Shown piece by piece: positions 50,758 through 59,288 of a stretch of DNA of 64,000 nucleotides. Numbering within the stretch: position 1 is the stretch's first letter; every line of letters starts with the position of its first letter. The notes under the pieces are model-generated. The model made no database searches, was not told the DNA's origin, and worked only from the letters and a program-made list of their open reading frames with translations. Source of the stretch: Allobranchiibius huperziae (GTDB lineage Bacteria; Actinomycetota; Actinomycetes; Actinomycetales; Dermatophilaceae); contig NZ_JACCFW010000001.1 in assembly GCF_013410455.1 (NCBI RefSeq), forward strand, positions 946,929-1,010,928, given 5' to 3'. A program made the translations under genes and the position numbers.

Positions 50758-52122
50758 ACCGTCGACTGTAGCCAGCGCAAGATGTGGACGTCCGGACTCG
50801 ATCGACCTGATGTCCGGATCCTCGTGCACGTCGAGATCGGGCGGTTCACCGGTGCCGCCGGCGAGCAGCCACATCCGTCGGAAATCCATTGCCTCGGCGG
50901 CCGATGAATTCCGGCCCAACCGCACCCAGTCCGGATGCAGAGCTTCGCCGGATGCTCCGCGGTACGGGGCCGCGCCGGCCTCGATGCCGGGATCCGGCGG
51001 GATCCCGGGCACCGGCCCGAGCGGGACGCCTCCGCGGTCGAGGAATCGGAACCGGCCAGGGCGACCTTGCACCGGCTCGATCGCGAAGTCCCCGCAGTGG
51101 TGCCGGTCGTGGTGGTAGGGGCACAGGCTGATCAGACCGTTGAGGTCGGTGTCGCCGCCGTCCGCCCAGTGCGTCACGTGATGACACTCGACGTGGTGGG
51201 TAGCGAAGCATCCGGGGTGACGACATCCGCCGTCGCGGTCCTCCACCAGACGGCGAGTGCGTCGCGGCACGATCCGCTGGGCACGTCCGACGTTGACCGG
51301 CGAGCCTTCCGTCTCCCAGACCGGCTGGACCAGTCCGTCGCAGGTCCACTTGCGCAGCAGGTGACGCGGGAGCGAGCTGCCCTTGGTGACCCACCCGCGG
51401 CCCACGGTGTCCAGGTACAGGTAGATCCGGAACTTGCCGGCTCGACCGCCCGAGAGCTCGGCTCCGGCCTCGAGGGACCGGGTCGCGACCTCGGTGAGGG
51501 CGTCGGCCATCGTGACGCGCGGCTGACCGGCGAGGAAGAGCGCGTCCTTGGCCTCGACGATCGCCTGCAGCACGAGAGCGCCGATGTCGGCCGGTGCGTC
51601 GTACGTCAGGTGAAAGCGGCCGTCGCGGGTCTGCATCGACAGCTGTGGGCGCGCCACCGCAGGGTCGAACGGGTCGTGGCGCTCGGGCGGAGAGTCCGCC
51701 TCGGGCGCCGCGGGCGCGAACTCGTACCGCCCGAGTGCGCGGCGAAGTTGGGTCACTGTGGCGTGCCGGGCCAGTTCCACCACCGCGTCGTCGAAGCCGT
51801 CGGGGGTGTACTTCGCGATGACCGCCGCCTGCCCGATCGACAGCTCGCCTTCGTCGAGCCCGCGCGCCAGCTCCGGTAGGGACCGGGTGCGGCGCGCGAT
51901 GCCGGTGACGCGTGCGGCGTCGCCGTGCGACAGGCCCGCGTAACAGGTCAACCAGTGCTCGGGAGAGCGGATGCCGCTGAGCGCCCACGAGTCGTCGTCG
52001 ATGACCTGCGCGACCAGCGACACCAGATCTGCGTGAGCGGAGTTCAATCGGCCCACCACGCGCGACAGGGTGGTGCGCGGGTCGGGCGGCGTCAGCACCG
52101 CGGCGTTCGAACTCATGTTCAT
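50479..52122 (-). CDS. HNH endonuclease, DUF222 type
   Basis: A 547-residue protein. The N-terminal DUF222 domain (about 15-290, with RVVGRLNSAHADLVSLVAQV) is linked to a C-terminal HNH nuclease at about 315-360 (DGGCRHPGCFATHHVECHHV, then GGDTDLNGLISLCPYHHDRHH). Such genes occur in many copies in high-GC actinobacteria and are probably homing or mobile-associated, with unproven targets. The last 92 residues may be a separate protein (entry above); the usual stop after the HNH region is absent. The ATG at 52122 or a second at 52116 is the start. Confidence 0.8.
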   Translation of the reverse strand: MNMSSNAAVLTPPDPRTTLSRVVGRLNSAHADLVSLVAQVIDDDSWALSGIRSPEHWLTCYAGLSHGDAARVTGIARRTRSLPELARGLDEGELSIGQAAVIAKYTPDGFDDAVVELARHATVTQLRRALGRYEFAPAAPEADSPPERHDPFDPAVARPQLSMQTRDGRFHLTYDAPADIGALVLQAIVEAKDALFLAGQPRVTMADALTEVATRSLEAGAELSGGRAGKFRIYLYLDTVGRGWVTKGSSLPRHLLRKWTCDGLVQPVWETEGSPVNVGRAQRIVPRRTRRLVEDRDGGCRHPGCFATHHVECHHVTHWADGGDTDLNGLISLCPYHHDRHHCGDFAIEPVQGRPGRFRFLDRGGVPLGPVPGIPPDPGIEAGAAPYRGASGEALHPDWVRLGRNSSAAEAMDFRRMWLLAGGTGEPPDLDVHEDPDIRSIESGRPHLALATVDGMSDDTPQHPIPDELKIDVDQDKLAKWDAVSEEYAGEGDEEKHRPVFTDDSTTTGRETDGSSQDQAGDATGIGIKDDQERPDEDEPDPAATDA

Positions 52123-52181
52123 ATACAGTCACCGACCACCGACAGCGGCCTTGCGTGCGATCACATGCACCCGAAATGGCG

Positions 52182-52253
52182 CGCGTTCGGGGCCGAGCGG
52201 GCCATAACAACGGAGGCGGGGACGGTGACACTCGCGTTCGGGGCCGAGCGGGC
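52182..52253. repeat. Second copy of the 51-base-period repeat
   Basis: CGCGTTCGGGGCCGAGCGGG starts at 52182 and again at 52233, 51 bases apart. It shares TTCGGG(G)CCGAGCGGGC with the reverse complement of the core repeated at 29210, 29261 and 29312. The sequence between the two cores is not related to the linker there. Confidence 0.65.
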
Positions 52254-52311
52254 TAGAACGCGCGCTGCCGCGATCGTGCCGCTCCGGTCGTGGGCGATGG
52301 TCGTTCACCGG

Positions 52312-52317
52312 TAGAAT
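52312..52317 (+). promoter_or_regulatory. Probable -10 box of sahH
   Basis: TAGAAT lies about 120 bases before the sahH ATG. A good -35 element is not visible. A long leader would follow, with GGAAGGAG before the start. Confidence 0.5.
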
Positions 52318-52325
52318 CGCGAGTG

Positions 52326-52373
52326 CCGGCGTGGGTGATAACCCGTGCCACGCAGCCCAGCAGGGCGCGCCGG
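52326..52373 (+). other. Possible structured leader of sahH
   Basis: CCGGCG (52326-52331) can pair with CGCCGG (52368-52373), enclosing hairpins GGGT-GATA-ACCC (52333-52344) and GCCC-AGCA-GGGC (52355-52366). The result would be a three-way junction right after the transcription start. It does not obviously match the SAH riboswitch consensus I remember. Short stems are easy to find in 70% GC sequence, so this is a weak call. Confidence 0.3.
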
Positions 52374-52437
52374 GTCCATTCATCGACCACATTCGATCAG
52401 CCATGGCTGCTGCCGTGGCGGAAGGAGAACGAGCACC

Positions 52438-53874
52438 ATGTCGTTCGACTACAAGGTCAAAGACCTGGGCCTCGCCGAAGCGGGCCGTCACCAACTGCGC
52501 CTGGCAGAGCACGAGATGCCCGGCCTCATGTCGCTGCGTGAGGAGTTCGGGGCCAGCAAGCCGCTCAAGGGCGCGCGCATCGCCGGCTCCCTGCACATGA
52601 CGGTGCAGACCGCCGTCCTCATCGAGACGCTGACCGCGCTCGGCGCCGAGGTCCGCTGGGCCTCCTGCAACATCTACTCCACCCAGGACGAGGCCGCCGC
52701 GGCGTCGGTCCTCGGACCGAACGGCACCGCCGAGGACCCCCAGGGTGTCCCGGTCTTCGCCTGGAAGGGTGAGACGCTCGAGGAGTACTGGGCCTGCACC
52801 GACAAGATCCTCACCTGGCCCGGCGGCGAGGGTCCCAACATGATCCTGGACGACGGCGGCGACGCCACGATGCTGGTGCACAAGGGCCGCGAGTGGGAGC
52901 TCGCCGGCGCCGTGCCCGCCACGACCGAGGCGGACTCCGAGGAGTTCGCGGTCTTCAAGGACCTGGTCCGTTCCACCATCGCGACCGACCCCCACAAGTG
53001 GACCAAGATCTCCGAGGGCATCCGCGGCGTCACTGAGGAGACCACCACCGGCGTGCACCGCCTGTACGAGCTGGCGCGCGCGGGTGAGCTGCTCTTCCCG
53101 GCCATCAACGTCAACGACTCGGTCACCAAGTCCAAGTTCGACAACAAGTACGGCTGCCGGCACAGCCTGATCGACGGGCTGAACCGCGCCACCGACGTCC
53201 TCATCGGCGGCAAGGTCGCCGTGGTGTGCGGCTACGGCGACGTCGGCAAGGGCTGCGCGCAGTCCCTCGCCGGTCAGGGCGCCCGCGTCATCGTCACCGA
53301 GGTCGACCCGATCTGCGCGCTGCAGGCCGCGATGGAGGGCTTCCAGGTCGCCCGTCTCGACGACGTGCTGGACATCGCCGACATCTACGTCACCACGACC
53401 GGCTGCTACGACGTCATCACCGCCGAGCAGATGTCGAAGATGAAGAACAAGGCGATCGTGTCCAACATCGGTCACTTCGACAACGAGCTGGACATGGCCG
53501 GCCTGGCCAAGGTCCCCGGCATCACCAAGACCGAGATCAAGCCGCAGGTGCACGAGTGGACCTTCCCCTCGGGCAACAGCATCATCGTGCTGTCCGAGGG
53601 CCGGCTGATGAACCTGGGCAACGCGACCGGCCACCCGTCGTTCGTGATGTCCAACAGCTTCGCGAACCAGACGATCGCGCAGATCGAGCTGTTCACGAAG
53701 CCCGGCGAGTATGAGAAGCAGGTCTACGTGCTTCCCAAGCACCTGGACGAGAAGGTCGCGCGCCTGCACCTGGACGCGCTCGGCGTGCACCTGACCGAGC
53801 TGACCAAGGGCCAGGCCGAGTACCTGGGCGTGGACGTCGCCGGGCCGTACAAGCCGGAGCACTACCGCTACTGA
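52438..53874 (+). CDS. sahH: Adenosylhomocysteinase
   Basis: Hydrolyses S-adenosylhomocysteine to adenosine and homocysteine, relieving product inhibition of methyltransferases. The 478-residue protein has [22 protein letters not shown] at the start, the substrate-binding [12 protein letters not shown] and ETTTGVHRL, the NAD motif [16 protein letters not shown] and a C-terminal [21 protein letters not shown] ending in YKPEHYRY. The ATG at 52438 follows GGAAGGAG by ten bases. It lies upstream of mtrA, as in mycobacteria, but on its own promoter. Confidence 0.96.
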   Translation: MSFDYKVKDLGLAEAGRHQLRLAEHEMPGLMSLREEFGASKPLKGARIAGSLHMTVQTAVLIETLTALGAEVRWASCNIYSTQDEAAAASVLGPNGTAEDPQGVPVFAWKGETLEEYWACTDKILTWPGGEGPNMILDDGGDATMLVHKGREWELAGAVPATTEADSEEFAVFKDLVRSTIATDPHKWTKISEGIRGVTEETTTGVHRLYELARAGELLFPAINVNDSVTKSKFDNKYGCRHSLIDGLNRATDVLIGGKVAVVCGYGDVGKGCAQSLAGQGARVIVTEVDPICALQAAMEGFQVARLDDVLDIADIYVTTTGCYDVITAEQMSKMKNKAIVSNIGHFDNELDMAGLAKVPGITKTEIKPQVHEWTFPSGNSIIVLSEGRLMNLGNATGHPSFVMSNSFANQTIAQIELFTKPGEYEKQVYVLPKHLDEKVARLHLDALGVHLTELTKGQAEYLGVDVAGPYKPEHYRY

Positions 53875-53906
53875 GTCGCCCCACGAAGTTCTGCACGTGA
53901 AGAGCG

Positions 53907-53933
53907 ACCCGGGAGATCACCGATCTCCCGGGT
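53907..53933 (+). terminator. Terminator-like hairpin after sahH
   Basis: ACCCGGGAGAT (53907-53917) pairs perfectly with ATCTCCCGGGT (53923-53933) across a five-base loop. It lies 33 bases after the sahH stop. No T-run follows. Confidence 0.65.
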
Positions 53934-54047
53934 GGCCGCACGTGGTCCTGGCATCTCAGGTGGTGGACTCGACCGGCCTCGTCGGGACTCGTCTCGCAAT
54001 GTGGGAAACTGACCGCTACGTCGTCATACCAGAGGGAGATCTGCTCG

Positions 54048-54731
54048 ATGCCCATGCGGGGACAGGTGTTGATCGTCGACGACGACCCTTCACTGGCGGA
54101 GATGCTCGGCATCATCCTGCGCGGGGAGGGTCTGCAGACCAGCCATTGCGCAGACGGCGCCAAGGCGATGCAGGCGTTCCGCGACAGTTCGCCCGACGTG
54201 GTGCTGCTCGACGTGATGCTGCCCGGGATGAGCGGTGTCGACGTATGCCGGGCGATCCGTGCGGAGTCCGTGGTGCCCATCGTGATGCTGACCGCGCGCA
54301 CCGACACGATCGACGTGGTGGCCGGGCTGGAGTCCGGGGCCGACGACTACATCACCAAGCCGTTCAAGCCGCAGGAGCTCATCGCCCGCGTGCGGGCGCG
54401 GTTGCGCCGCAACGACGAGCCGGAGACCGAGCACCTGACCCTGGCCGACCTGGACATCGACGTGTCCGGCCACAAGGTCACCCGCGGTGGCGAGGCCATC
54501 TCGCTCACGCCGTTGGAGTTCGACCTGCTGGTCGCGCTGGCCCGCAAGCCGTGGCAGGTCTTCACCCGCGAGGTGCTCCTGGACCAGGTCTGGGGTTACC
54601 GCCACGCGGGTGACACCCGGCTGGTCAACGTGCACGTGCAGCGTCTGCGGTCGAAGGTCGAGAAGGACCCGGAGAACCCCACGATCGTGCTCACGGTCCG
54701 CGGGGTGGGCTACAAGGCGGGTCCGGCATGA
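54048..54731 (+). CDS. mtrA: MtrA response regulator
   Basis: An OmpR-type regulator of wall metabolism, cell division and osmotic response in actinobacteria. The 227-residue protein has a receiver with Asp11/Asp12 and the phospho-acceptor Asp55 (VVLLDVMLPG), MLTAR and ITKPFKPQEL, then a winged-helix DNA-binding domain (about 125-227: LTPLEFDLLVALARKPWQVF, VNVHVQRLRSKVEKDP, TVRGVGYKAG). GAGGGAG precedes the ATG. It is followed by mtrB in the conserved mtrA-mtrB-lpqB unit. Confidence 0.95.
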   Translation: MPMRGQVLIVDDDPSLAEMLGIILRGEGLQTSHCADGAKAMQAFRDSSPDVVLLDVMLPGMSGVDVCRAIRAESVVPIVMLTARTDTIDVVAGLESGADDYITKPFKPQELIARVRARLRRNDEPETEHLTLADLDIDVSGHKVTRGGEAISLTPLEFDLLVALARKPWQVFTREVLLDQVWGYRHAGDTRLVNVHVQRLRSKVEKDPENPTIVLTVRGVGYKAGPA

Positions 54732-54766
54732 CCGGCGACGACGCCCGGGCGGCCGGCGCCCCATGA
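54728..54766 (+). CDS. Mini-ORF bridging mtrA and mtrB
   Basis: ATG at 54728 overlaps the mtrA stop (ATGA). The 12-codon frame (MTGDDARAAGAP) ends with a TGA that overlaps the mtrB ATG (again ATGA). It may serve to pass ribosomes from mtrA to mtrB rather than to make a peptide. Chance cannot be excluded. Confidence 0.25.
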   Translation: MTGDDARAAGAP

Positions 54767-56511
54767 GCGAGCTGGTGCTGGTGACCGGTGCGCGGCGCTC
54801 TCGGGCGGGTCGTGCCTGGAGGTTCGTACGCCGCACCTGGCGCCGCTCCATCCACGCCAGGGTCATCACCATCACGGTCACCGCCGGTGTGCTCCTCACC
54901 TTCGTGCTGGGCAGTTACATGTACCAGCGGATCGCCGACGGCCTGATGGACAACAAGGTCCACTCCGCCGAGCAGGACGCGCTGTCCAAGCGGGCCGTCG
55001 CGCAGGGCTACTTCAGCGCCAACGACAAGCCCGACCGCGCCTCGCTGGAATCGCTCGTACGGCAGACCGTCCAGTCAGTGGCGTCTCCTGGCGACGACCT
55101 GTCCCGACGGGTCATCTTCGAGCAGGGTCTGGCCCCGGTCACCCAACGCCTGAGCAAGCAGAGCACCGGGCCCAAGAACACCGTCGTCCCGAAGGCGATG
55201 CAGGAGGCCGTCGCCAAGGACCCGACGCACCAGCAGACCCAGATCGTGACCGTGCCGCGCTACGTGCCGCGCTACATCAACGGTGTCGAGAACGGGAGTG
55301 GAATCGGCACAGGCCACATCTCCGCCGTGATGGTGGGGTCACAGGTGGTCGTGCCCGGCGCCGGGGTGTACGACCTCTATCTGGTCTACCCGATGGACAC
55401 CGAGGAGGAGACCCTCGGCATCGTCAAGAGCGCGTTCGCCGTCGGCGGCATCCTGCTGATCCTGATGCTCGCGTCGCTCGCCTACCTGGTCACCCGCCTC
55501 GTGGTTGCGCCCGTGCGCTCCGCCGCACACGTCGCCGAACGACTGAGCGACGGTGCGCTCAACGAACGGATGCCGGTGCGCGGCGAGGACGACCTCGCGC
55601 GGCTGGCGACGTCCTTCAACGCCATGGCGGACAGCCTGCAGCGGCAGATCCGACAACTCGAGGACCTGTCGACCCTTCAGAAGCGATTCACCTCCGACGT
55701 GTCGCACGAGTTGCGGACGCCGCTCACCACCATCCGGATGGCTGCGGACATGCTCCACGACCGGCGCGCCGACTTCGCGGAACCCGTGGCGCGGTCGGCG
55801 GAACTGCTGAACCGGGAGCTCGACCGCTTCGAGACGCTCCTCACCGACCTCCTCGAGATCAGCCGCTTCGACGCCGGCGCGAGCTCGCTGCAGGACGAAC
55901 CGGTCGACATCCGCGACATCGTGCGCCGGGTCTGCGACGGGTATGAGTCCCTCGCCACTCGCAACCACACCCGCCTGCGGGTGCACGGACGGCGGCCCGC
56001 GGTCGCGCCCATGGACCGGCGCCGGGTCGAGCGCATCGTGCGCAACCTGGTGAGCAACGCGATCGAGCACAGCGAGGGCCGGCCCATCGACATCACGGTC
56101 GGCAGCAACTCCACCGCGGTCGCGGTGTCCGTGCGCGACTACGGCGTCGGGCTGGCGCCGGGCGACTCGGCCCGCGTCTTCAACCGGTTCTGGCGCGCCG
56201 ACCCCGCCCGTGCCCGAACGACGGGCGGCAGCGGTCTCGGGCTCTCGATCTCCTTGGACGACGCACGCCTGCACGACGGCTGGCTGCAGGCCTGGGGCGA
56301 GCCCGGCCAGGGCGCTTGCTTCCGGCTGACACTGCCCGCGAAGACCGGTGTCCCCATTGCCCGTTCGCCCCTCAACCTGGCGCCGGACGACTCCGCCGTC
56401 GGCCGCATCATGCCGCAGGCGGACAGCCTCACCATCGGGACCCGGACGGCACCGGGGTCCACGACGTATGCGGCGGCCGAGATCACCCGAATGGAGGGGG
56501 ACCGGTCGTGA
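54763..56511 (+). CDS. mtrB: MtrB sensor histidine kinase
   Basis: Partner kinase of MtrA. The 582-residue protein has a first membrane helix (about 34-54), an extracellular domain (about 55-220), a second helix (about 223-250), HAMP (LVTRLVVAPVRSAAHVAERL, then RMPVRGEDDLARLATSFNAM), the H-box His about 314 in SDVSHELRTPLTTIRM, the N-box NLVSNAIEHSEG and the ATP lid with GVGLAPGD and GGSGLGLSIS. A C-terminal tail of about 60 residues is extra. The ATG at 54763 was chosen because the frame upstream is the shadow of mtrA. Confidence 0.95.
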   Translation: MSELVLVTGARRSRAGRAWRFVRRTWRRSIHARVITITVTAGVLLTFVLGSYMYQRIADGLMDNKVHSAEQDALSKRAVAQGYFSANDKPDRASLESLVRQTVQSVASPGDDLSRRVIFEQGLAPVTQRLSKQSTGPKNTVVPKAMQEAVAKDPTHQQTQIVTVPRYVPRYINGVENGSGIGTGHISAVMVGSQVVVPGAGVYDLYLVYPMDTEEETLGIVKSAFAVGGILLILMLASLAYLVTRLVVAPVRSAAHVAERLSDGALNERMPVRGEDDLARLATSFNAMADSLQRQIRQLEDLSTLQKRFTSDVSHELRTPLTTIRMAADMLHDRRADFAEPVARSAELLNRELDRFETLLTDLLEISRFDAGASSLQDEPVDIRDIVRRVCDGYESLATRNHTRLRVHGRRPAVAPMDRRRVERIVRNLVSNAIEHSEGRPIDITVGSNSTAVAVSVRDYGVGLAPGDSARVFNRFWRADPARARTTGGSGLGLSISLDDARLHDGWLQAWGEPGQGACFRLTLPAKTGVPIARSPLNLAPDDSAVGRIMPQADSLTIGTRTAPGSTTYAAAEITRMEGDRS

Positions 56512-58334
56512 CCCCGGGTCGCACCCGGGCACGCTGGACTCTGGCGCTGCTGCTCCCGCTCACCCTGACAGGCTGTGCGGGCCTCGCGGCCACCGGCACC
56601 GTCCATGCAGAGCAGCCGATCAGCAACGCCGCCGTGCCCCACGTGGACGTGCAGCCGATCGGTCCGTACGACGGCGAGTCGGCCGAGGACGTCGTCACGG
56701 GATTCCTCGTAGCGGGGGCCAGCCTCGACGACGATTACGGCGTGGCGCGGCAGTTCCTCACCTCGACGGCGTCGGCGAAGTGGCAGTCGGCCGAGGGGGC
56801 GGTCATCACCACCAGCGACTCCGACTTCAAGGTCACGCAGCAGGGATCCGGCCGAGTCCGGGTGTCGGCGGCGGAGCAGGCCGTCCTCGACACGACCGGT
56901 CATATCACCGCTCGCGAGCCGAACAGCAGGATCGATGCGTCGTTCGGAGTGACCAGGGTGGGGGGTCAGTGGCGGATCAGCAGCCTGCCGGCCGGGTTCC
57001 GTCCGTGGATCAGCAACGTGAACTTCTCCCAGGTCTACACCCCGCAGCGCATCTACTACCCCAGCGCGACGTCCAGGGTGCTCGTCCCGGACGTGCAGTG
57101 GTATCCCGCCGCGGGCCTGGCGACCGCCGTCGCCCGCGCCGTACTCGCCGCGCCGCCGACCTGGTTGCAGGGTGCACTGCGCACCCCGAACCAGTCGCAC
57201 ATCGGCCTCGCGATCAACGCCGTACCGGTGGATCCGAACACCGGAGTCGCCTCGATCGACCTGACAGCCTCGGCCCAGAGGGCGGACGGCACGGTTCGTA
57301 CGGCGCTGTGGGCCGCCATGACCGCGTCGCTCACCGGTGTGAACTCGACCGTCATGGTCGTTCCGTCGGTGACGCGCGTCGAACTCACGGCCGGCGGCAA
57401 CCGGGTGGCCGCCCCGCACCTGCCCGCCCAGCCGGCGACCGCGGCGGACCTGGGCTATGCAGTCGCCGGTTCCCCCAGCGCGGCGCTGATCACGCGCAAC
57501 GGATCGGTCCTGTCCTGGCAGGGCTCGGGGCCCGCGGGTCCGCTGCGGGATTCCGGGGAGTCCGGGGAGAACACCGTGCGACTGCCGGCGATCTCCTCGA
57601 AGTACTACGACCTGGGCGCCGACACCTCTGGCGATGCGATCGCGGCGCTGTCGATCGACCGCGCTTCCTTGGGCGTGTGGGTGAAACGCAGCTTCCACGT
57701 GGTGCCGACGTTCGCCGGCAACCTGACCCGGCCGACCTTCACCGGCAGCACCGCCCTCGTCGCGGGCATCTCGGGCACCCCGCGGCGCGGCGCGGCGCCG
57801 TCCGGCGGGGGTGTGTGGGCCGTCGACACCGCTGCAGGATCCCGGGTGACGGCTCGTCAGCTGTCGGTGCCGTGGCTCGGGCGGTCGGTCGTGCTGGCGC
57901 TGAAGGTGTCCGCGGAAGGCGCGAGAGTGGCCATGGTCGTACGAGACGGGCAGGGCCGCACGTCTGTCCAGGTGGCGGGGCTGCTGCGGGACACCCGAGG
58001 TTTTCCCATCGGCATCGGCACGCCCGTGACGATGCCGGTGGCTCTCGCGTCGTATGCGGACGTCGCATGGCTCGACGACGTGACCCTGGGCGTCCTCGGC
58101 GCCACCACACCGGAGAAGGGTCACACCCAAGGGGCGGACGAGATCGCGCTGGTGCCGCTGAGCGGGCAGCCGGACATGTTCTCCGCCCCGCTCGGCGTGC
58201 AGAGCGTCGTGTCGGGCGGTAGTGGCACCGACGACATCTACGTGCTGGATCACCGCGGCAGCGTCTGGACCCGTCAGGGGGCCGGTTGGGCGCGCATCCC
58301 CGGCGCTGACGACCTCGCCGCACCCGGCACCTGA
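56508..58334 (+). CDS. lpqB: LpqB lipoprotein
   Basis: A lipoprotein that binds the MtrB extracellular domain and tunes its activity. The 608-residue protein has a lipobox LTLTGCAG with the lipidated Cys23, a GerMN-like domain (about 190-300) and a beta-propeller-like C-terminal region (GAISGTPR, WAVDTAAGSRV). It starts at a GTG overlapping the mtrB stop (GTGA). The order mtrA-mtrB-lpqB is conserved in most actinobacteria. Confidence 0.93.
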   Translation: MTPGRTRARWTLALLLPLTLTGCAGLAATGTVHAEQPISNAAVPHVDVQPIGPYDGESAEDVVTGFLVAGASLDDDYGVARQFLTSTASAKWQSAEGAVITTSDSDFKVTQQGSGRVRVSAAEQAVLDTTGHITAREPNSRIDASFGVTRVGGQWRISSLPAGFRPWISNVNFSQVYTPQRIYYPSATSRVLVPDVQWYPAAGLATAVARAVLAAPPTWLQGALRTPNQSHIGLAINAVPVDPNTGVASIDLTASAQRADGTVRTALWAAMTASLTGVNSTVMVVPSVTRVELTAGGNRVAAPHLPAQPATAADLGYAVAGSPSAALITRNGSVLSWQGSGPAGPLRDSGESGENTVRLPAISSKYYDLGADTSGDAIAALSIDRASLGVWVKRSFHVVPTFAGNLTRPTFTGSTALVAGISGTPRRGAAPSGGGVWAVDTAAGSRVTARQLSVPWLGRSVVLALKVSAEGARVAMVVRDGQGRTSVQVAGLLRDTRGFPIGIGTPVTMPVALASYADVAWLDDVTLGVLGATTPEKGHTQGADEIALVPLSGQPDMFSAPLGVQSVVSGGSGTDDIYVLDHRGSVWTRQGAGWARIPGADDLAAPGT

Positions 58335-58440
58335 GCACCCGTGGCGTAGCCGGTCCACATCCCCTGCGACCCGGCTGCCCCGTCCACACCCGTGTCGGCC
58401 GGGACCGGACACCGTGATTGAGCGCTGATCTCCTGGTGCG

Positions 58441-59235
58441 ATGCGCTGGGTGGAGGAACTGCTGGATCTGGTCGCACCCCGCCGGTGCGCCGGATGCGAC
58501 GCGGCCGGCGCACGCGTCTGCGGCGGGTGTGCGGGGGAGTTGTCCGCGGCACTGGGGCCGGTGAGCATCCGGGTGCGGCCGAGCCCGGAGCCGGAGGGCT
58601 TCCCGCCGACCTGGGCACAGGGCATCTACGCCGGAGTGCTCGCACAGGTGCTGCGCTGCTACAAGGACGACGACCGCCCGGATCTCGTGCAGTGCTGCGC
58701 GCCGTTCGTACGCGGTGCGCTCTGCGGGTGCCTGCACGAGGACTCCGCGGTGAGGGACGCGATGCTCGCCGGCACTCTGGCGGTCACTACCGTCCCGTCG
58801 TCCGCGCGAGCCTTGCGAACCCGAGGCCGAGATCCGTTGTGGGACCTGGTGACCCGGGCGCTCGCGCGACACGACGGCGTGCTCCCGCCGCCGGTGAGGC
58901 TGCTGAGGGTCACGCGCCGGACCCGGGATCAGGCCGGCCTCGATGCGACTGCGCGGGCCGGCAACCTGAGCGGCGCGATGCGGGTCCGCGACGACGTCGA
59001 CCCGCTCATCGGCGGACGCGTGGTCATCGTGTTCGACGACATCGTCACGACCGGGTCCACCCTGGTCGAGGCGGCCAGGGCTCTGGGGTCCGCGGGGGCG
59101 TCCCACGTCGTTGCTTGCACCATTGCCGCCACCCCCCGGGCCGGTTACCGTCAGGGGATGGAGCGCACTGTCGGCACGCTACGTGCCGCCGCTCTGCCCC
59201 GCCCCTCCTCGCGTGGGGGTGATCCGTCGGCCTGA
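58441..59235 (+). CDS. comF: ComF-family phosphoribosyltransferase-like protein
   Basis: A 264-residue ComF protein: four zinc-site cysteines Cys16, Cys19, Cys27 and Cys30 in the N-terminal double-zinc-finger segment (RRCAGCDAAGARVCGGC) and the PRPP-binding VVIVFDDIVTTGSTLVEAA at the C-terminus. In naturally competent bacteria ComF helps DNA uptake; in this order it lies between lpqB and hpf as in mycobacteria, where the function is not known. Start at the ATG 58441. Confidence 0.88.
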   Translation: MRWVEELLDLVAPRRCAGCDAAGARVCGGCAGELSAALGPVSIRVRPSPEPEGFPPTWAQGIYAGVLAQVLRCYKDDDRPDLVQCCAPFVRGALCGCLHEDSAVRDAMLAGTLAVTTVPSSARALRTRGRDPLWDLVTRALARHDGVLPPPVRLLRVTRRTRDQAGLDATARAGNLSGAMRVRDDVDPLIGGRVVIVFDDIVTTGSTLVEAARALGSAGASHVVACTIAATPRAGYRQGMERTVGTLRAAALPRPSSRGGDPSA

Positions 59236-59288
59236 CCGGTCCGGCCCGCCACCAGGATCTGCCCCGCATCGCGATCAGGAGGTCGTTC

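Larger units (their letters stand above)
52123..52437. other. Intergenic region upstream of sahH
   Basis: This 315-base gap holds no convincing gene. It contains the two-unit repeat at 52182-52253, the TAGAAT box at 52312-52317 and the sahH leader with its predicted stems (52326-52373). Open frames across the leader (from 52290, 52331 and 52345) are continuations or shadows of sahH. Confidence 0.6.

Noticed and set aside
52331-52600. A frame from GTG 52331 through the sahH leader
   Set aside because: It overlaps sahH in another frame, has no ribosome site and its downstream part is a shadow.
26559-53892. CCCCACGAAGTTCT found after the adenylation enzyme gene and again after sahH
   Set aside because: A 14-base match is expected several times by chance in 64 kb of GC-rich sequence.
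53980-54040. Possible ECF-type promoter (GGGAAAC then CGTCG) before mtrA
   Set aside because: The -10 part does not match a known sigma-E/R pattern well enough to claim.
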